From: Cryptomeria japonica
Lineage: Eukaryota; Streptophyta; Pinopsida; Cupressales; Cupressaceae
DNA: 64,000 nt
Direction of reading: 5' to 3'
NCBI RefSeq assembly: GCF_030272615.1
Contig: NC_081414.1
Span: forward strand, 761,015,148-761,079,147
Below are positions 36,282 to 46,922 of this stretch, piece after piece. Numbering within the stretch: the first letter of the stretch is position 1; each line of letters opens with the position of its first letter. The notes under the pieces were generated by a model. It did not search any database and was not told the DNA's origin. It saw only the letters and a program-made list of their open reading frames with translations. Made by a program: the position numbers and the translations under genes.

Positions 36282-36518
36282 TTCTCCTTCAATCCTAGCC
36301 ATCCATCAAATTTTGATCTCAACCATCCATTTCAATCTCAAAAATCTATAAATTGGAGCCTCCTCCCTCATATCCAACAAGCACAATTTCATACTACCCT
36401 TATGCTGCTAAATTTGTTGATTGGTGTGCAACAAAGGAGAGCAACCCACATACCATCAACATCAAGGACAAATCAAGTAGAGTGTGGGCGCATCTACTTG
36501 AAGTCCAATCTAAGGAGG
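36282..36518 (+). repeat. LTR remnant C, continuation with TATA box
   Basis: Continues the U3 of the interrupted LTR (TTCAATCCTAGCCATCC) with TATAAATT at 36,347-36,354. It is then broken by the Gag-only element; its TSD GGAGG is at 36,514-36,518. Confidence 0.5.
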
Positions 36519-37389
36519 TGTAAAGCGGAAAATCGCGATTGAACCCTAGTTGCTCTCCCCTCTTCCAACTCCAAGGAGAGAGAAGGGAGAGTCACTAGGG
36601 TTGATGGTTTTCACTTAGGGGAGAGACTTTACATTCAAAAGAGGGGTTGAAACCCACAAGATCCAATCCCACACAATGCAAGATTGGATGCTAAATGTGT
36701 TTCAAGGGTTAAGAAAGCAAGGCTACCCTCTTTTGTAAAGAATGTTGATAGAAGAATTAAGCTAGGAATGCATAGAAAGTGACAAAGATTCGCTTATAAA
36801 CTGAGATAGGGATATGATATGAAGCTGCGGACCTGGAATTAGCTGTAAAATGTCGATACGGCACTGTCCTGCAAATTTGGGCAAAAGTTGACGGGACGAT
36901 GGCGCCCGGTGTGCACACGGTCCTCCGAAAAATCCGCGAAACGAAGGGGGATTTGTTCGTCTCTGCACAAGGATTCCAGATCTTCAATTTCAGCCGCGTA
37001 CCTGCAACCTACACACAGAAAAGCGAAGACGATTGGGGGGTTAGGGATTAGGGGTTTGCCTTTAGGTCAAACCCCGGTTTTGGAATTAACCAAGAAATGA
37101 GAAATGCTGTAAATGTATGTAATGTAAAACAAGTACTAATACCTTGTTGTAAGGATGTTTGTATCCTTATATGCGAAGGTATAGATGTTGTTGTTTGTTG
37201 TATGTTGTATGTTGTAGCATGTAATGTGTTGTAAGTGATCTCCTCTTCAATGGTTGAATCCTTGTCTTGAATGCAACACTTAGCCTTGAATGGAGACTTA
37301 GAATGATCAATTGCTTGAAGGAATGCTTGAATGCTTGAATATTGTTTCCCACTTTTTTCCATCCTCCCCAAATGAGAGAGGAAAAGTAG

Positions 37390-37397
37390 TTTATATA
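37390..37397 (-). promoter_or_regulatory. LTR TATA box
   Basis: The minus strand reads TATATAAA about 325 bp into the LTR, a good RNA polymerase II core promoter. The same site is in the 5' LTR at about 43,939-43,946. Confidence 0.65.
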
Positions 37398-37519
37398 CTT
37401 GCCAATTAGGGTTACAAGACTGATTTTCCCGACCTTAGGCTGACCAGGAAAGTTTATTTTCCAAATTGCAAACAAAAGGACCCGAAGCCCCATAGGAAAC
37501 TGGGCCCAAAATAGGGCCA

Positions 37520-37548
37520 GGGACCAGGGCGCTGGGCGCTCTGGTCCC
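37520..37548. repeat. GC-rich hairpin in U3 (13-bp stem, 3-base loop)
   Basis: GGGACCAGGGCGC, loop TGG, GCGCTCTGGTCCC: twelve Watson-Crick pairs and one mismatch, which is G-U in one strand's RNA. Conserved in the other LTR. Confidence 0.9.
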
Positions 37549-37719
37549 ACCTCCCGGGACAGCAGGGTGCAAAGGAGGTTCAGGCCAGGGTGCAAGAAAA
37601 TGCAGTTTTCAGTGTCATAATCAGGTTTTGGGGTCTCCATTCAGGTTGCGTGTTGTGTCGCCATCGTGAAGACCCAAATGCAGTCGAAATTGCAAGTGTC
37701 ACAATTTTAGGACGCTACA

Positions 37720-37735
37720 TTTAGCCCCCACTTTA
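37720..37735 (-). other. Polypurine tract of the Gag-only element
   Basis: The minus strand reads TAAAGTGGGGGCTAAA immediately before the 3' LTR. It is the expected primer for plus-strand DNA synthesis. Confidence 0.85.
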
Positions 37736-38462
37736 GCGGGAGTATAAGCGTACGCCAATACTTCCGATAAAGTACAAGGAAACAACATTGAAAAACTTTC
37801 ACCACGTCAAGGAGGCAAGATACACCAAGCCCCCAGTGGACTAAGGATCTTACGACTTCGATTGACAAAGTAAAAGGGAAGATCACGAGGGAGAACCATG
37901 ACTGTCAGTAGTAAGGTTCCCTCACTATGAGTCATGCAAGAAAGATATCAAAAATTTTCAAGGCAAAGCTAAATTTGTCAAGAAATTTTCAAGTATCTTG
38001 AAAAGATATGAACGGGATGTATGCCCCCCTACGTTAAAGCGATCGCACACGCCTCACCAGGGGTGATTCCTTTAAGGTAGTGATACATATAAGAAATGAG
38101 AAGGAAAGGAGCACGTTATCACAAGGATTTAGCCCCCAAGTGTGAGATAAGCCCAAGGATAATAGACACAAAACACAAAGCACAAGGTGACTTCGCTTTC
38201 CTCGGGGTCAGTATGCTGTATGATAATTCATGTATATCATATGTATGTATGCATAATTGTTCTTCATTCCCCAATCAAGGAAAGTCACCTAGAAGAAGGG
38301 AACACATGTGTCTTTTGAGTCAACATGAGAGAGACCAAGAGATCTCAATGCTTTGCATCGTCCTCAAGTAGACAACACTAAGGACAACAAATAGAAGAAT
38401 GAGAATAACATATAGAAGAAGTAACGAAAGAGAGGGGGAGAGAATCTGCTATGCTAATGAAA

Positions 38463-41400
38463 CTAGTCTAGCACGTCATCTACCCCCCGATCTTGCTGAT
38501 CAATGTTTCGGGAAGGTAGGGAACACGCTAGAGGAGGAACATCCAACACAGCAGATGGAGCTATCACAAGATCCAAACAAGGGCTATGTTCATATCCCAA
38601 GCCGCGGTGTTCTTGTCTAGGAGCTAGGATAAGTGCTTTAGAAAATTCATTAGATAAATGGTTATCAATATCAACAAGTTCATATTCACTATCAGAATGA
38701 ACAGGAGAAGTAGCATTTTCATCATGAATAACATTTTCATCTATATCATCATCAAGATTTATGAAAAGAGGATCTTTAACTCGCACAGGATCAAGACCAT
38801 CATGCATCTTATGTTTAGGAGATTCCGGCTCAATCGTCGGTTGAGGAGAAAATGGAATAATGCTTGTTGAAGGTGTTTTTGGGTATTGCAAAGTTTGAGC
38901 TCTAAGACGACGCTTTCGCCGGCGTTCACGTGCAGAACGATTTCGTCTAGTCTTAGTAGGAAGTTGAGAAGATTGAGGAGGAGGAATGTTCTCATCCTTA
39001 TCACTTGGGTGTTTAGGTTGAGGTCTCTTAGGTTGAATAATAGGAGAAGAGGAAGGTCTCTTCTCTCTATAAAAGGAAGGAGGAGGAACTGCTCCATATA
39101 AAGGAGGAATATTTGGTTTAGGAAGGAGACCAAGTCCATCATGACGAGGAGGGATAGGTCTACTCTTAGGAGGTTTTGTAGGCATAGTCACATCCATGGG
39201 AATGGGTTGAGAATCTTCTTGAGGAAAGACATTGGTTTTATCTTTCAAAGGAAGAACTTCCTTCTCAAGAACAATAGGAATGTCAAGTTTGGGTGTTCTA
39301 GGTTCACTTAGAGATAGGATCATATCTTTTTTCCACTTTTGATAAGATTTGAAAAGATGATCACTTCGCGGAGGAAGGGATTGGAATTGTTTAGGCCAAA
39401 AATAATCAATAGGAATGCTAGAAGTTCTTTCAGCTGGTTTAAAGAGACTATGATTGATAGTAACAACTTCACCATTATGGGGAAATTTCAAGCACTTATG
39501 AATAGGAGAAGCAATAGCTTTCATGGAAGATAGCCAAGGATAGCCTAGCTTCACACGAAATTGTTCGGATGATGGAATAATAGCAAAGTCCACATCAAGG
39601 GATTTGTTATGGACTTCAATAGGTAATGTAATAGAACCAATTGCAGGAGAAAAAAATGCATCAAATAGTTTCACAACCACATTTGTTTTGTCATAGATTA
39701 CTTGATTCAATTGCAAAGTAAAAAGAAATTCTTCAGTAATGACATTAACCATACAAGAAGGATCAATAAGCACCCCACGGCAAGGTGTGTTCTTGACTTT
39801 TGCAACTATATATAAAGGACCATCAGGTGCCCTAATAGTTTCACTGGAATCAAAGGTGATGGAAGGTTCTTTAGGGATTTTCTGCTGCTCCACAAAGTTA
39901 ATCACATTCGGAGTCATAGACACGAGATCATCAGGTGAGACAGAGGAATCAGTAGTATCAATCGCATTAGAGGTATGAGAAGGCAATGGATCAGTGAAAA
40001 TCTGAAGATTTTGGTTAGGAGGAGCTACAGATGTGTTGGCTTTATCATTCACACCAGAAACAGAGATAGTATTATTATCAATCAAATCTTGAGTTTTCCC
40101 CTTTAAAGTAAAACATTTTTCAGTATCATGCCCAGGTTGACGATGAAATTGACAAAAAGATTTGTTATCAAAATAAGGTGAATTAATCTTTGCAGGATCA
40201 ATTTGCCTTATAGGAGGAAGTGTAAGCACATTTTGTTCCAATAACTTATTCATAATACTATGCAATGATTCATTCAAAGGAGTAAACTTTCTTTCTTTCT
40301 TGAAAAACTTAGCAATAGGAGACACACCTGATGTTGCATTCACATTGTTGTTGATGATGTTTTCATTGAATTTAATGGACTCTCTGTTCGGTTTAAACTT
40401 CCCAAATGGTTGTTGACTACTATCACCCTTATCACTCGGAGCCATAGGATGTGATTGTTCCATTTGACTCACAGTCAGTTGATAATTGTGAAGAGTTGCG
40501 CACAACTGTTGGAAAGAAGTAAACTCAGAAAACAGGAGTTTTTCTCTAATGTCTTTTTGTAAATTAGAAATAAAGATTCTTTGAATATCATTGTCAGGAA
40601 CTGGAAAGGAAATTTGAGCATACAAATGCTTATATCTACCAATGAAATTAGTCACTTTTTCTTTAACACCTTGTTTACAATGCATTAAATCAATCAAAGT
40701 AACTTTAGGACTTATATTGTTTTGAAATTGTTGAATGAAAGCATTTGCAAGTTGTTCGAAAGAAGTAATAGAATAGGAAGGCAATGAGCAATACCATTGT
40801 AGGGCTTTGTCTCTTAATGTTCTAGTAAACAGTTTTGCAAGCAACCTTTGGTCATAAGCAAAATCGGTACATATTGTTTGAAAGGTCTTAACATGTGTTA
40901 GAGGATCACCCTTACCATTATAAAGCTCCAAATGTGGGATTTCAACATGTTTAGGGGGAATAGCTCGAACAATATCAAGAGAAAGTGGGCTCGCAACATC
41001 AAATGTGGGCACACTAAACTTAGATTGATTCATAGAGGCAATTTGTTGCTGTAAAGAAGAGACAGTTTGTGCAAGATTGTTAATGGTCGCTTCAGTCGAA
41101 GAGTTCATATTAGACGTGTTAGATTGTGATGGAGGTGTTATGTTATTGAAAGAAGGTAGAGAGTAAGGTGGTGGGACACTATGATAGTTAGTCATAGGAG
41201 ATGATTGGATAGGAGGAACACTACAAGGAGGAATGGAAAATGAATTGCCCCCTTGTGTCATGTTCATTTGTGGAGATATAAGAGGAACACTCACTGAAGG
41301 AATGAATGAAGAAGTTGGATTGAATGAAGGAAGAGGGTTGATTGAAGAAGAAGGATTGCCCCCATGATTAGTGATCATAGGAGGAATGTCTTGTATTGAA

Positions 41401-41882
41401 GTAGTCATTATGTTTGATGTAAAAGTAGGTATACTAGCAATAGGAGTTGTCAAAGGAATAGAATGATTGTCTTGAGTAGGAGGTTGTGTATAACCTAAGG
41501 TTTCGGCACAACTTTTCATAGGCATCACATTTGAATCCACAATGTGTGTAATACCACGCAAAATATCAATTCCATTCTTATCACTTTGAAGCATACGTTT
41601 TAGACCCTCAATTAAAGGAAGAGCTTGACTATCAGGGTATTCTTGAGACATCCATTGTCGAAAATCGTCAAATTGGTTATCCAATTTTGAAAGTTGTTCT
41701 ACAGAAACCTCATGGAGAGCTTCTTCATCATTAGGAGGATTAGAGGAATTACCCATGTCCTCGTTAAAAAGACCATTCAAATTAGGCTCCATCTCCTCAG
41801 TAATTAAACCTTGGAAAGACTTAATTCTAAGGCTTCGTCTAACGGGAATAGTGTAAGTAGGGCTTATTGTTGTAAAACTCAT
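38463..41882 (-). CDS. gag: Gag-like polyprotein with degenerate protease motif, 1139 aa, intact
   Basis: A single open frame starts with an ATG at 41,882 (MSFTTISPTYTIPVRR) and stops at TAG. The first ~320 residues are Pro/Ser/Asn-rich. A retrotransposon Gag domain spans about 330-470 (LQWYCSLPSYSITSFEQLA, then HCKQGVKEKVTNFIGRYKHL). A zinc knuckle near 577-592 has the CxxH form common in plant gypsy Gags (CQFHRQPGHDTEKC). At about 700-720, RGVLIDPSCMVNVI sits where a retroviral-type aspartic protease would have D-T/S-G; here it is D-P-S, so catalysis is doubtful. The C-terminus is Pro-rich with a basic patch (RSARERRRKRRLRAQ). No RT or integrase follows. The intact frame suggests recent activity in trans. 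Confidence 0.88.
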   Translation of the reverse strand: MSFTTISPTYTIPVRRSLRIKSFQGLITEEMEPNLNGLFNEDMGNSSNPPNDEEALHEVSVEQLSKLDNQFDDFRQWMSQEYPDSQALPLIEGLKRMLQSDKNGIDILRGITHIVDSNVMPMKSCAETLGYTQPPTQDNHSIPLTTPIASIPTFTSNIMTTSIQDIPPMITNHGGNPSSSINPLPSFNPTSSFIPSVSVPLISPQMNMTQGGNSFSIPPCSVPPIQSSPMTNYHSVPPPYSLPSFNNITPPSQSNTSNMNSSTEATINNLAQTVSSLQQQIASMNQSKFSVPTFDVASPLSLDIVRAIPPKHVEIPHLELYNGKGDPLTHVKTFQTICTDFAYDQRLLAKLFTRTLRDKALQWYCSLPSYSITSFEQLANAFIQQFQNNISPKVTLIDLMHCKQGVKEKVTNFIGRYKHLYAQISFPVPDNDIQRIFISNLQKDIREKLLFSEFTSFQQLCATLHNYQLTVSQMEQSHPMAPSDKGDSSQQPFGKFKPNRESIKFNENIINNNVNATSGVSPIAKFFKKERKFTPLNESLHSIMNKLLEQNVLTLPPIRQIDPAKINSPYFDNKSFCQFHRQPGHDTEKCFTLKGKTQDLIDNNTISVSGVNDKANTSVAPPNQNLQIFTDPLPSHTSNAIDTTDSSVSPDDLVSMTPNVINFVEQQKIPKEPSITFDSSETIRAPDGPLYIVAKVKNTPCRGVLIDPSCMVNVITEEFLFTLQLNQVIYDKTNVVVKLFDAFFSPAIGSITLPIEVHNKSLDVDFAIIPSSEQFRVKLGYPWLSSMKAIASPIHKCLKFPHNGEVVTINHSLFKPAERTSSIPIDYFWPKQFQSLPPRSDHLFKSYQKWKKDMILSLSEPRTPKLDIPIVLEKEVLPLKDKTNVFPQEDSQPIPMDVTMPTKPPKSRPIPPRHDGLGLLPKPNIPPLYGAVPPPSFYREKRPSSSPIIQPKRPQPKHPSDKDENIPPPQSSQLPTKTRRNRSARERRRKRRLRAQTLQYPKTPSTSIIPFSPQPTIEPESPKHKMHDGLDPVRVKDPLFINLDDDIDENVIHDENATSPVHSDSEYELVDIDNHLSNEFSKALILAPRQEHRGLGYEHSPCLDLVIAPSAVLDVPPLACSLPSRNIDQQDRGVDDVLD

Positions 41883-42007
41883 GCACTAAAGAAAGAGAGA
41901 AGATTTTGAATTTTAGAGGTAGCAAATTTCAGTAAAACCAGCCAATCTTCTAGATTTAAGCTGTTAAATACAATCAGGACAATCTCCCGAAATTTCGGAA
42001 AAAATGT

Positions 42008-42041
42008 CCGGGACCGTGGCGCTCGGGGTGCACACGGTCCT
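42008..42041 (-). repeat. GC-rich dyad module, leader copy 1
   Basis: Contains GGACCGTG ... CACGGTCC, perfect 8-base arms around GCGCTCGGGGTGCA. It is one of four related modules in the element (others at 42,630, 36,890 and 43,439). Confidence 0.8.
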
Positions 42042-42629
42042 CGCAACTTTTTTCGAAATTTGCAGGGATGAAAGTTATGATGATTTTACAGCTAACCTGA
42101 AAAAATTGAGTGTTTTTACGATCTGTAGATAGGCCAAATTAAAGTTGCAATCTCGAAATTGAACCCTACCAAGATTGTCGAAAAATGCAAAATTTGAATT
42201 TTGAAAAAGAGGGGGAAACTGAAATTTTGAATTTTATGATTTTAGAGGGAATACCAAAAGCAATGCAAGTTTTGAAATTTGAAAGTTGACTCAATTTCAC
42301 GCAAAATTCAATTTTGAAAGTGGAAATCAAAGTTGTTGTAATTAAGCACTTAATTTCAAAAGTCACAAATTGCAAAAATTTAGATAAATCACTGAAATTT
42401 CGAATGAATAATAACACACTTTTCAGATTTAGGACTGTAAGAAACACAATTTTGACACAAATTTCAATTTCAACAATTTTTGAATGATTAGAAGCCTCAA
42501 TCCAAGCAATCACTAGACCAACTTTGACTGTAATTTTGAAGGTGTTAAAATTGAAAAAATCAGCCAAAATTCTGGATTTTAGCAGAAAAATACAGTAAGA
42601 TCTCGCTCCCGAAATTTCGGAAAAAATGT

Positions 42630-42663
42630 CGGGGACGATGGCGCTCGGAGTGCACACGGTCCT
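42630..42663 (-). repeat. GC-rich dyad module, leader copy 2
   Basis: GGGGACGATGGCGCTCGG then GTGCACACGGTCCT. Flanks (CCGAAATTTCGGAAAAAATG and TCGCAACTTTTTT) match leader copy 1, so about 100 bp was duplicated. Confidence 0.8.
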
Positions 42664-43045
42664 CGCAACTTTTTTCCAAATTTTCAGGGATGAAAGATAT
42701 TGTGATTTTATTGCAGAATCCAAAGTTACAGCTGATTTGGAGATGTTTTGATCAGTGAAATTGTCGGACAAAGGTTGAATCAAGAGGGTTTCAAAAATTA
42801 GGGTTTTGACACTTAACCACTTAATTTTCGGAATTAAAGCACAAATATGAATTGATAATTTGTAATAGAAAGGCAGATCTGAAACAAGCATTAATAATTA
42901 AACATTTCACAAGTTTAATTACTTAAAAAGAAAATTTAGGGTTTTTTTAATGCAATTAACCTCTAAAATTTTGCAAAAGATCAAACATGGAAATGTAATC
43001 AAGGAATCCAATTTTCAGATCTAACTATGAATAATCAGAAAGGAT

Positions 43046-43064
43046 GTTCACGTCGGGTTCACCA
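43046..43064 (-). other. Primer-binding site of the Gag-only element
   Basis: The minus strand reads TGGTGAACCCGACGTGAAC, three bases after the 5' LTR. The TGG start pairs with tRNA CCA ends. I could not assign the tRNA; it is not the usual tRNA-iMet site. Confidence 0.7.
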
Positions 43065-43067
43065 AAA

Positions 43068-44268
43068 TGTAAAGCGGAAAATCACGATCGAACCCTAGTT
43101 GCTCTCCCCTCTTCCAACTCCAAGGAGAGAGAAGGGAGAGTCACTAGGGTTGATGGTTTTCACTTAGGGGAGAGACTTTACATTCAAAAGAGGGGTTGAA
43201 ACCCACAAGATCCAATCCCACACAATGCAAGATTGGATGCTAAATGTGTTTCAAGGGTTAAGAAAGCAAGGCTACCCTCTTTTGTAAAGAATGTTGATAG
43301 AAGAATTAAGCTAGGAATGCATAGAAAGTGACAAAGATTCGCTTATAAACTGAGATAGGGATATGATATGAAGCTGCGGACCTGGACTTAGCTGTAAAAT
43401 GTCGATACGGCGCTGTCCTGCAAATTTGGGCAAAAGTTGACGGGACGATGGCGCCCGGTGTGCACACGGTCCTCCGAAAAATCCGCGAAACGAAGGGGGA
43501 TTTGTTCGTCTCTGCACAAGGATTCCAGATCTTCAATTTCAGCCGCGTACCTGCAACCTACACACAGAAAAGCAAAGACGATTGGGGGGTTAGGGATTAG
43601 GGGTTTGCCTTTAGGTCAAACCCCGGTTTTGGAATTAACCAAGAAATGAGAAATGCTGTAAATGTATGTAATGTAAAACAAGTACTAATACCTTGTTGTA
43701 AGGATGTTTGTATCCTTATATGCGAAGGTATAGATGTTGTTGTTTGTTGTATGTTGTATGTTGTAGCATGTAATGTGTTGTAAGTGATCTCCTCTTCAAT
43801 GGTTGAATCCTTGTCTTGAATGCAACACTTAGCCTTGAATGGAGACTTAGAATGATCAATTGCTTGAAGGAATGCTTGAATGCTTGAATATTGTTTCCCA
43901 CTTTTTTCCATCCTCCCCAAATGAGAGAGGAAAAGTAGTTTATATACTTGCCAATTAGGGTTACAAGACTGATTTTCCCGACCTTAGGCTGACCAGGAAA
44001 GTTTATTTTCCAAATTGCAAACAAAAGGACCCGAAGCCCCATAGGAAACTGGGCCCAAAATAGGGCCAGGGACCAGGGCGCTGGGCGCTCTGGTCCCACC
44101 TCCCGGGACAACGGGGTGCAAAGGAGGTTCAGGCCAGGGTGCAAGAAAATGCAGTTTTCAGTGTCATAATCAGGTTTCGGGGTCTCCATTCAGGTTGCGT
44201 GTTGCGTCGCCATCGTGAAGACCCAAATGCAGTCGAAATTGCAAGTGTCGCAATTTTAGGACGCTACA
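43068..44268 (-). repeat. 5' LTR of the Gag-only element (1201 bp)
   Basis: Same length and termini as the other LTR, with the U3 hairpin at 44,069-44,097 and the R/U5 dyad module at 43,439-43,473. Confidence 0.92.
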
Positions 44269-44273
44269 GGAGG

Positions 44274-46922
44274 AAATGAAGGTATAATTATTTCTATTTA
44301 GTTTTGAATAGTAGTTCATGTCTAAATGTTTGGTCAGCATTGCACCTTTAATTGTCTTCATTTTGGAACAACCTATGGGACCCATGTCCCTAGATACTAA
44401 CTTGCAAATTTGAGATTTTGTGAAGTTCACAAGTTACAGACTATGGTTTGGCTTCTCCAATCATAGTTCAATGTTTGTGCCTTTCAACATCTCCATCCTA
44501 TTTATTTTCACAATTTATTTTGTAGAATGGACAGAGTGATTGGAGACCTTAGTTTTAATTTTAGTTTATATTTGCTATTTTCTACTAATTATTGACAAAC
44601 TAACACTTTGGAAAGTAACAATAAGTGTCAACACTAAGGTTTGTTTTTCAAGTTTTGGAACTAAATGTGTTTTGTAGGTTTGTCATTTGACATCTCCACT
44701 TGTAGAACGAAGTATGTGTTGTTTGGCATTTGCGTCTACAAAACACTATCTCTGCAAGTATATTTTTTGTGCCTCATTTTTTTAGCAATTAGTATTTTGA
44801 TTGCTATTTCTACTAAAAAATAAAAAAACAAATAAAAAATCTCAAAGAAATAAAGGAAACAAAGTAAGTAGTTATTTTTTTATTTTTCATAAATCAATGT
44901 CTACATAGTTCAACATCTCCACTGTTTGGCGTTTATGCCTACACTTCATCATCTTCACATGTGCTTAGGTTATGGAAATTTTTACTAATGCTAACCAATC
45001 TTTGTAGATTGTCTCATGTGTCCAAGACCAAATTAATAAAACTACTAATTGTGGTTTTGCAGGGTTAATGGTTAAAATTGATTTTTTGTTAATCCAGTTG
45101 CATGTAGTTTAGTTAGGGGTTTAATTTATCTTTTATTATTGTGTGTTGAGGTAGTAGGCATATGCTCTCCCCTTGTGTAAACTTGAGGATCAAAATATAG
45201 AGACACCTCCTTTGTGTTTAGTTTAGGCACCCTCAAAGGGTGGTGAAAGTATCATCTTCCCTCATGCTTGTGGAACTTGTGTGTAAGAGACTTTATCACT
45301 ATTTTATTTAAAAGGAATTTCCCTTGGAGATTGCTTTCCTTAATAGGGGAACAAACTACGGTGGTGTTTCCTTTGGGCTACTATTTAAATGACTGAGGCA
45401 AAATCCAAGGTCTAATAGACGAAAACCTTGCCAACAGTGCCAAACTAAAAGGGGAAGTACCCACATATATGTGTGAGGTATATAAGTCTCCAAGTAGGGT
45501 TGGTTAAAGCCTTAAGTGGCTTCTTAGGCATTAGCAAGGTATTAAGTCCTCAAAAAGTGACTAGAAACCTTTGTGCATAGTAGCCAACTTCTGTTGATTG
45601 AACATTGTGTTGGTGTTAGTGTAAGGGAATAACATCATTCACTAAAGTTACTTACCATATGGATCTCTTGAGATGAGACAATTTTACCTGACTTAGCATA
45701 GGCTACTTGTGGCCTTCCAGGGAGAGAGTGATTGGGTCATCCTTCTACTCTTGGAGGCCCCTAGTTGTCCTCTTTGGAAAATATCACAAGTGTCCACCAC
45801 CCCTTAAGGTGATTGCACACTTTAGTCAATGAAGATTCCAAGTTTGCAAGCTTAGCATCATCATAATGAGCTTTGACCTTAGGATTGAAAAACATGCTTG
45901 AAGTATCTTCATTTTTGTTGAGACCTGTGGAAATTGGATTTGACGAGCCTTACCCATCCAACCTTGATCAGTTAAAAACTTGGCCAATGTGTCTTGGTGA
46001 TTGATGTTTCTTGCCAAGAGATTGATAGACTTGACACTGCCCTTCAACATCTGCGTCTCTATTTTAGTGTCTACATCTGTGGAACCCTGTCTTCACCTTT
46101 AGGTGTCTGGGACTAAGAAAATTTGTCTCTACTTGGAATTTTCCATCTAAATTGTCATAAAATTGAGATATCACTTCTTGACACATCAACTAATAGATCC
46201 CTGACATTAAAAAAAAAACATCGAGCTTGTGACCCTAAAGAATCCAAGTAAACTTTCAAACCAAACCCCACCTTTCATCATCCTAGTCACCTTCCACCTC
46301 ACTATCCCCATCACCCACTTTCATCCTATCCATTCTAAAACCAATATTCCATCAAATCAATCTTAATCAATCCTAATCATCATCAAAGGTCAAACTAAAC
46401 AAAGTTTGTCTAAGATCCTTAATCCTTTGTGACCCTTAATTGGTGTGGTGCTTAAGAACATGCATATCTTAAGTATTACACTTAATTAATCGTGATCATT
46501 GGGTTAATAATCCCCATTAGATTTTGTTTAAGAACTTTGCCTATCCTAAGTAAGAAAAGATGCAAGCCAAAACACAATCCTTCACTAAGGATCTAGGTTT
46601 ACCTAGTTTTTGTTTTGACCAAATTAAATTAAATCTAAAGAAAACCTTGACCTAATCCCAATACAAATCAAATCAACCTAATCCATATCTAAATCCAACC
46701 CAATCTAATCCAATCCAATCCAAATTCAACCTAATCCATCCAATCTAGTCAAGAACAAGCACATAGTCCAAAGGTCATCCAAATTTTCACAATTTATCTT
46801 AAGCTCAAGACCTTATATTAAACCTATTCACCCAACATTCATGACCGCATTCCTTTTTCTTTCCACCCTCCTAAGAGGTTTTCCCTTGTATGGTCTACAT
46901 GCAAGCTCAAAAGAAAAATCTA
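44274..46922. other. LTR remnant C continuation and retroelement leader, no gene
   Basis: Starts with AAATGAAGG beyond the TSD of the Gag-only element. CAACATCTCCACT followed by a TTTGGC-type block and GCCTAC recurs in variant form near 44,690 and 44,911. On the minus strand, TTTGGCACTGTTGGCAAGG near 45,450 resembles a PBS. Positions 46,640-46,745 hold degenerate AATCCAACCT repeats. This could be the leader of the gypsy relic that follows, but the LTR/PBS junction is not identified. Confidence 0.4.

Larger units (their letters stand above)
36519..37719 (-). repeat. 3' LTR of the Gag-only element (1201 bp)
   Basis: Minus-strand start TGTAGCGTCC, end CTTTACA. U3 runs from 37,719 to about 37,360 and holds a strong hairpin (37,520-37,548) and a TATA box (37,390-37,397). 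The 157-codon frame inside it is also in the other LTR but crosses the TATA box, so it is probably not a gene. Confidence 0.92.
36519..44268 (-). mobile_element. Structurally complete Gag-only LTR retrotransposon (TR-GAG type)
   Basis: 7750 bp, transcribed from the minus strand. Two 1201-bp LTRs (36,519-37,719 and 43,068-44,268) start TG and end CA, flanked by the 5-bp TSD GGAGG (36,514-36,518 and 44,269-44,273). The LTRs differ at about ten sites by eye (~0.8%). In transcription order: 5' LTR, PBS (43,064-43,046), ~1.1-kb leader, gag (41,882-38,463), polypurine tract (37,735-37,720), 3' LTR. There is no reverse transcriptase, RNase H or integrase. This matches the described class of terminal-repeat elements with GAG only, which depend on partner elements. 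Confidence 0.9.

Noticed and set aside
37167-37640. 157-codon ORF inside the LTR, repeated at 43,716-44,189
   Set aside because: It crosses the LTR TATA box and the U3 hairpin and has no recognisable domain. Conservation is explained by recent LTR identity.
38759-39142. Overlapping 127-codon minus frame inside gag
   Set aside because: It is an alternative frame of the intact 1139-codon Gag and has no motif of its own.
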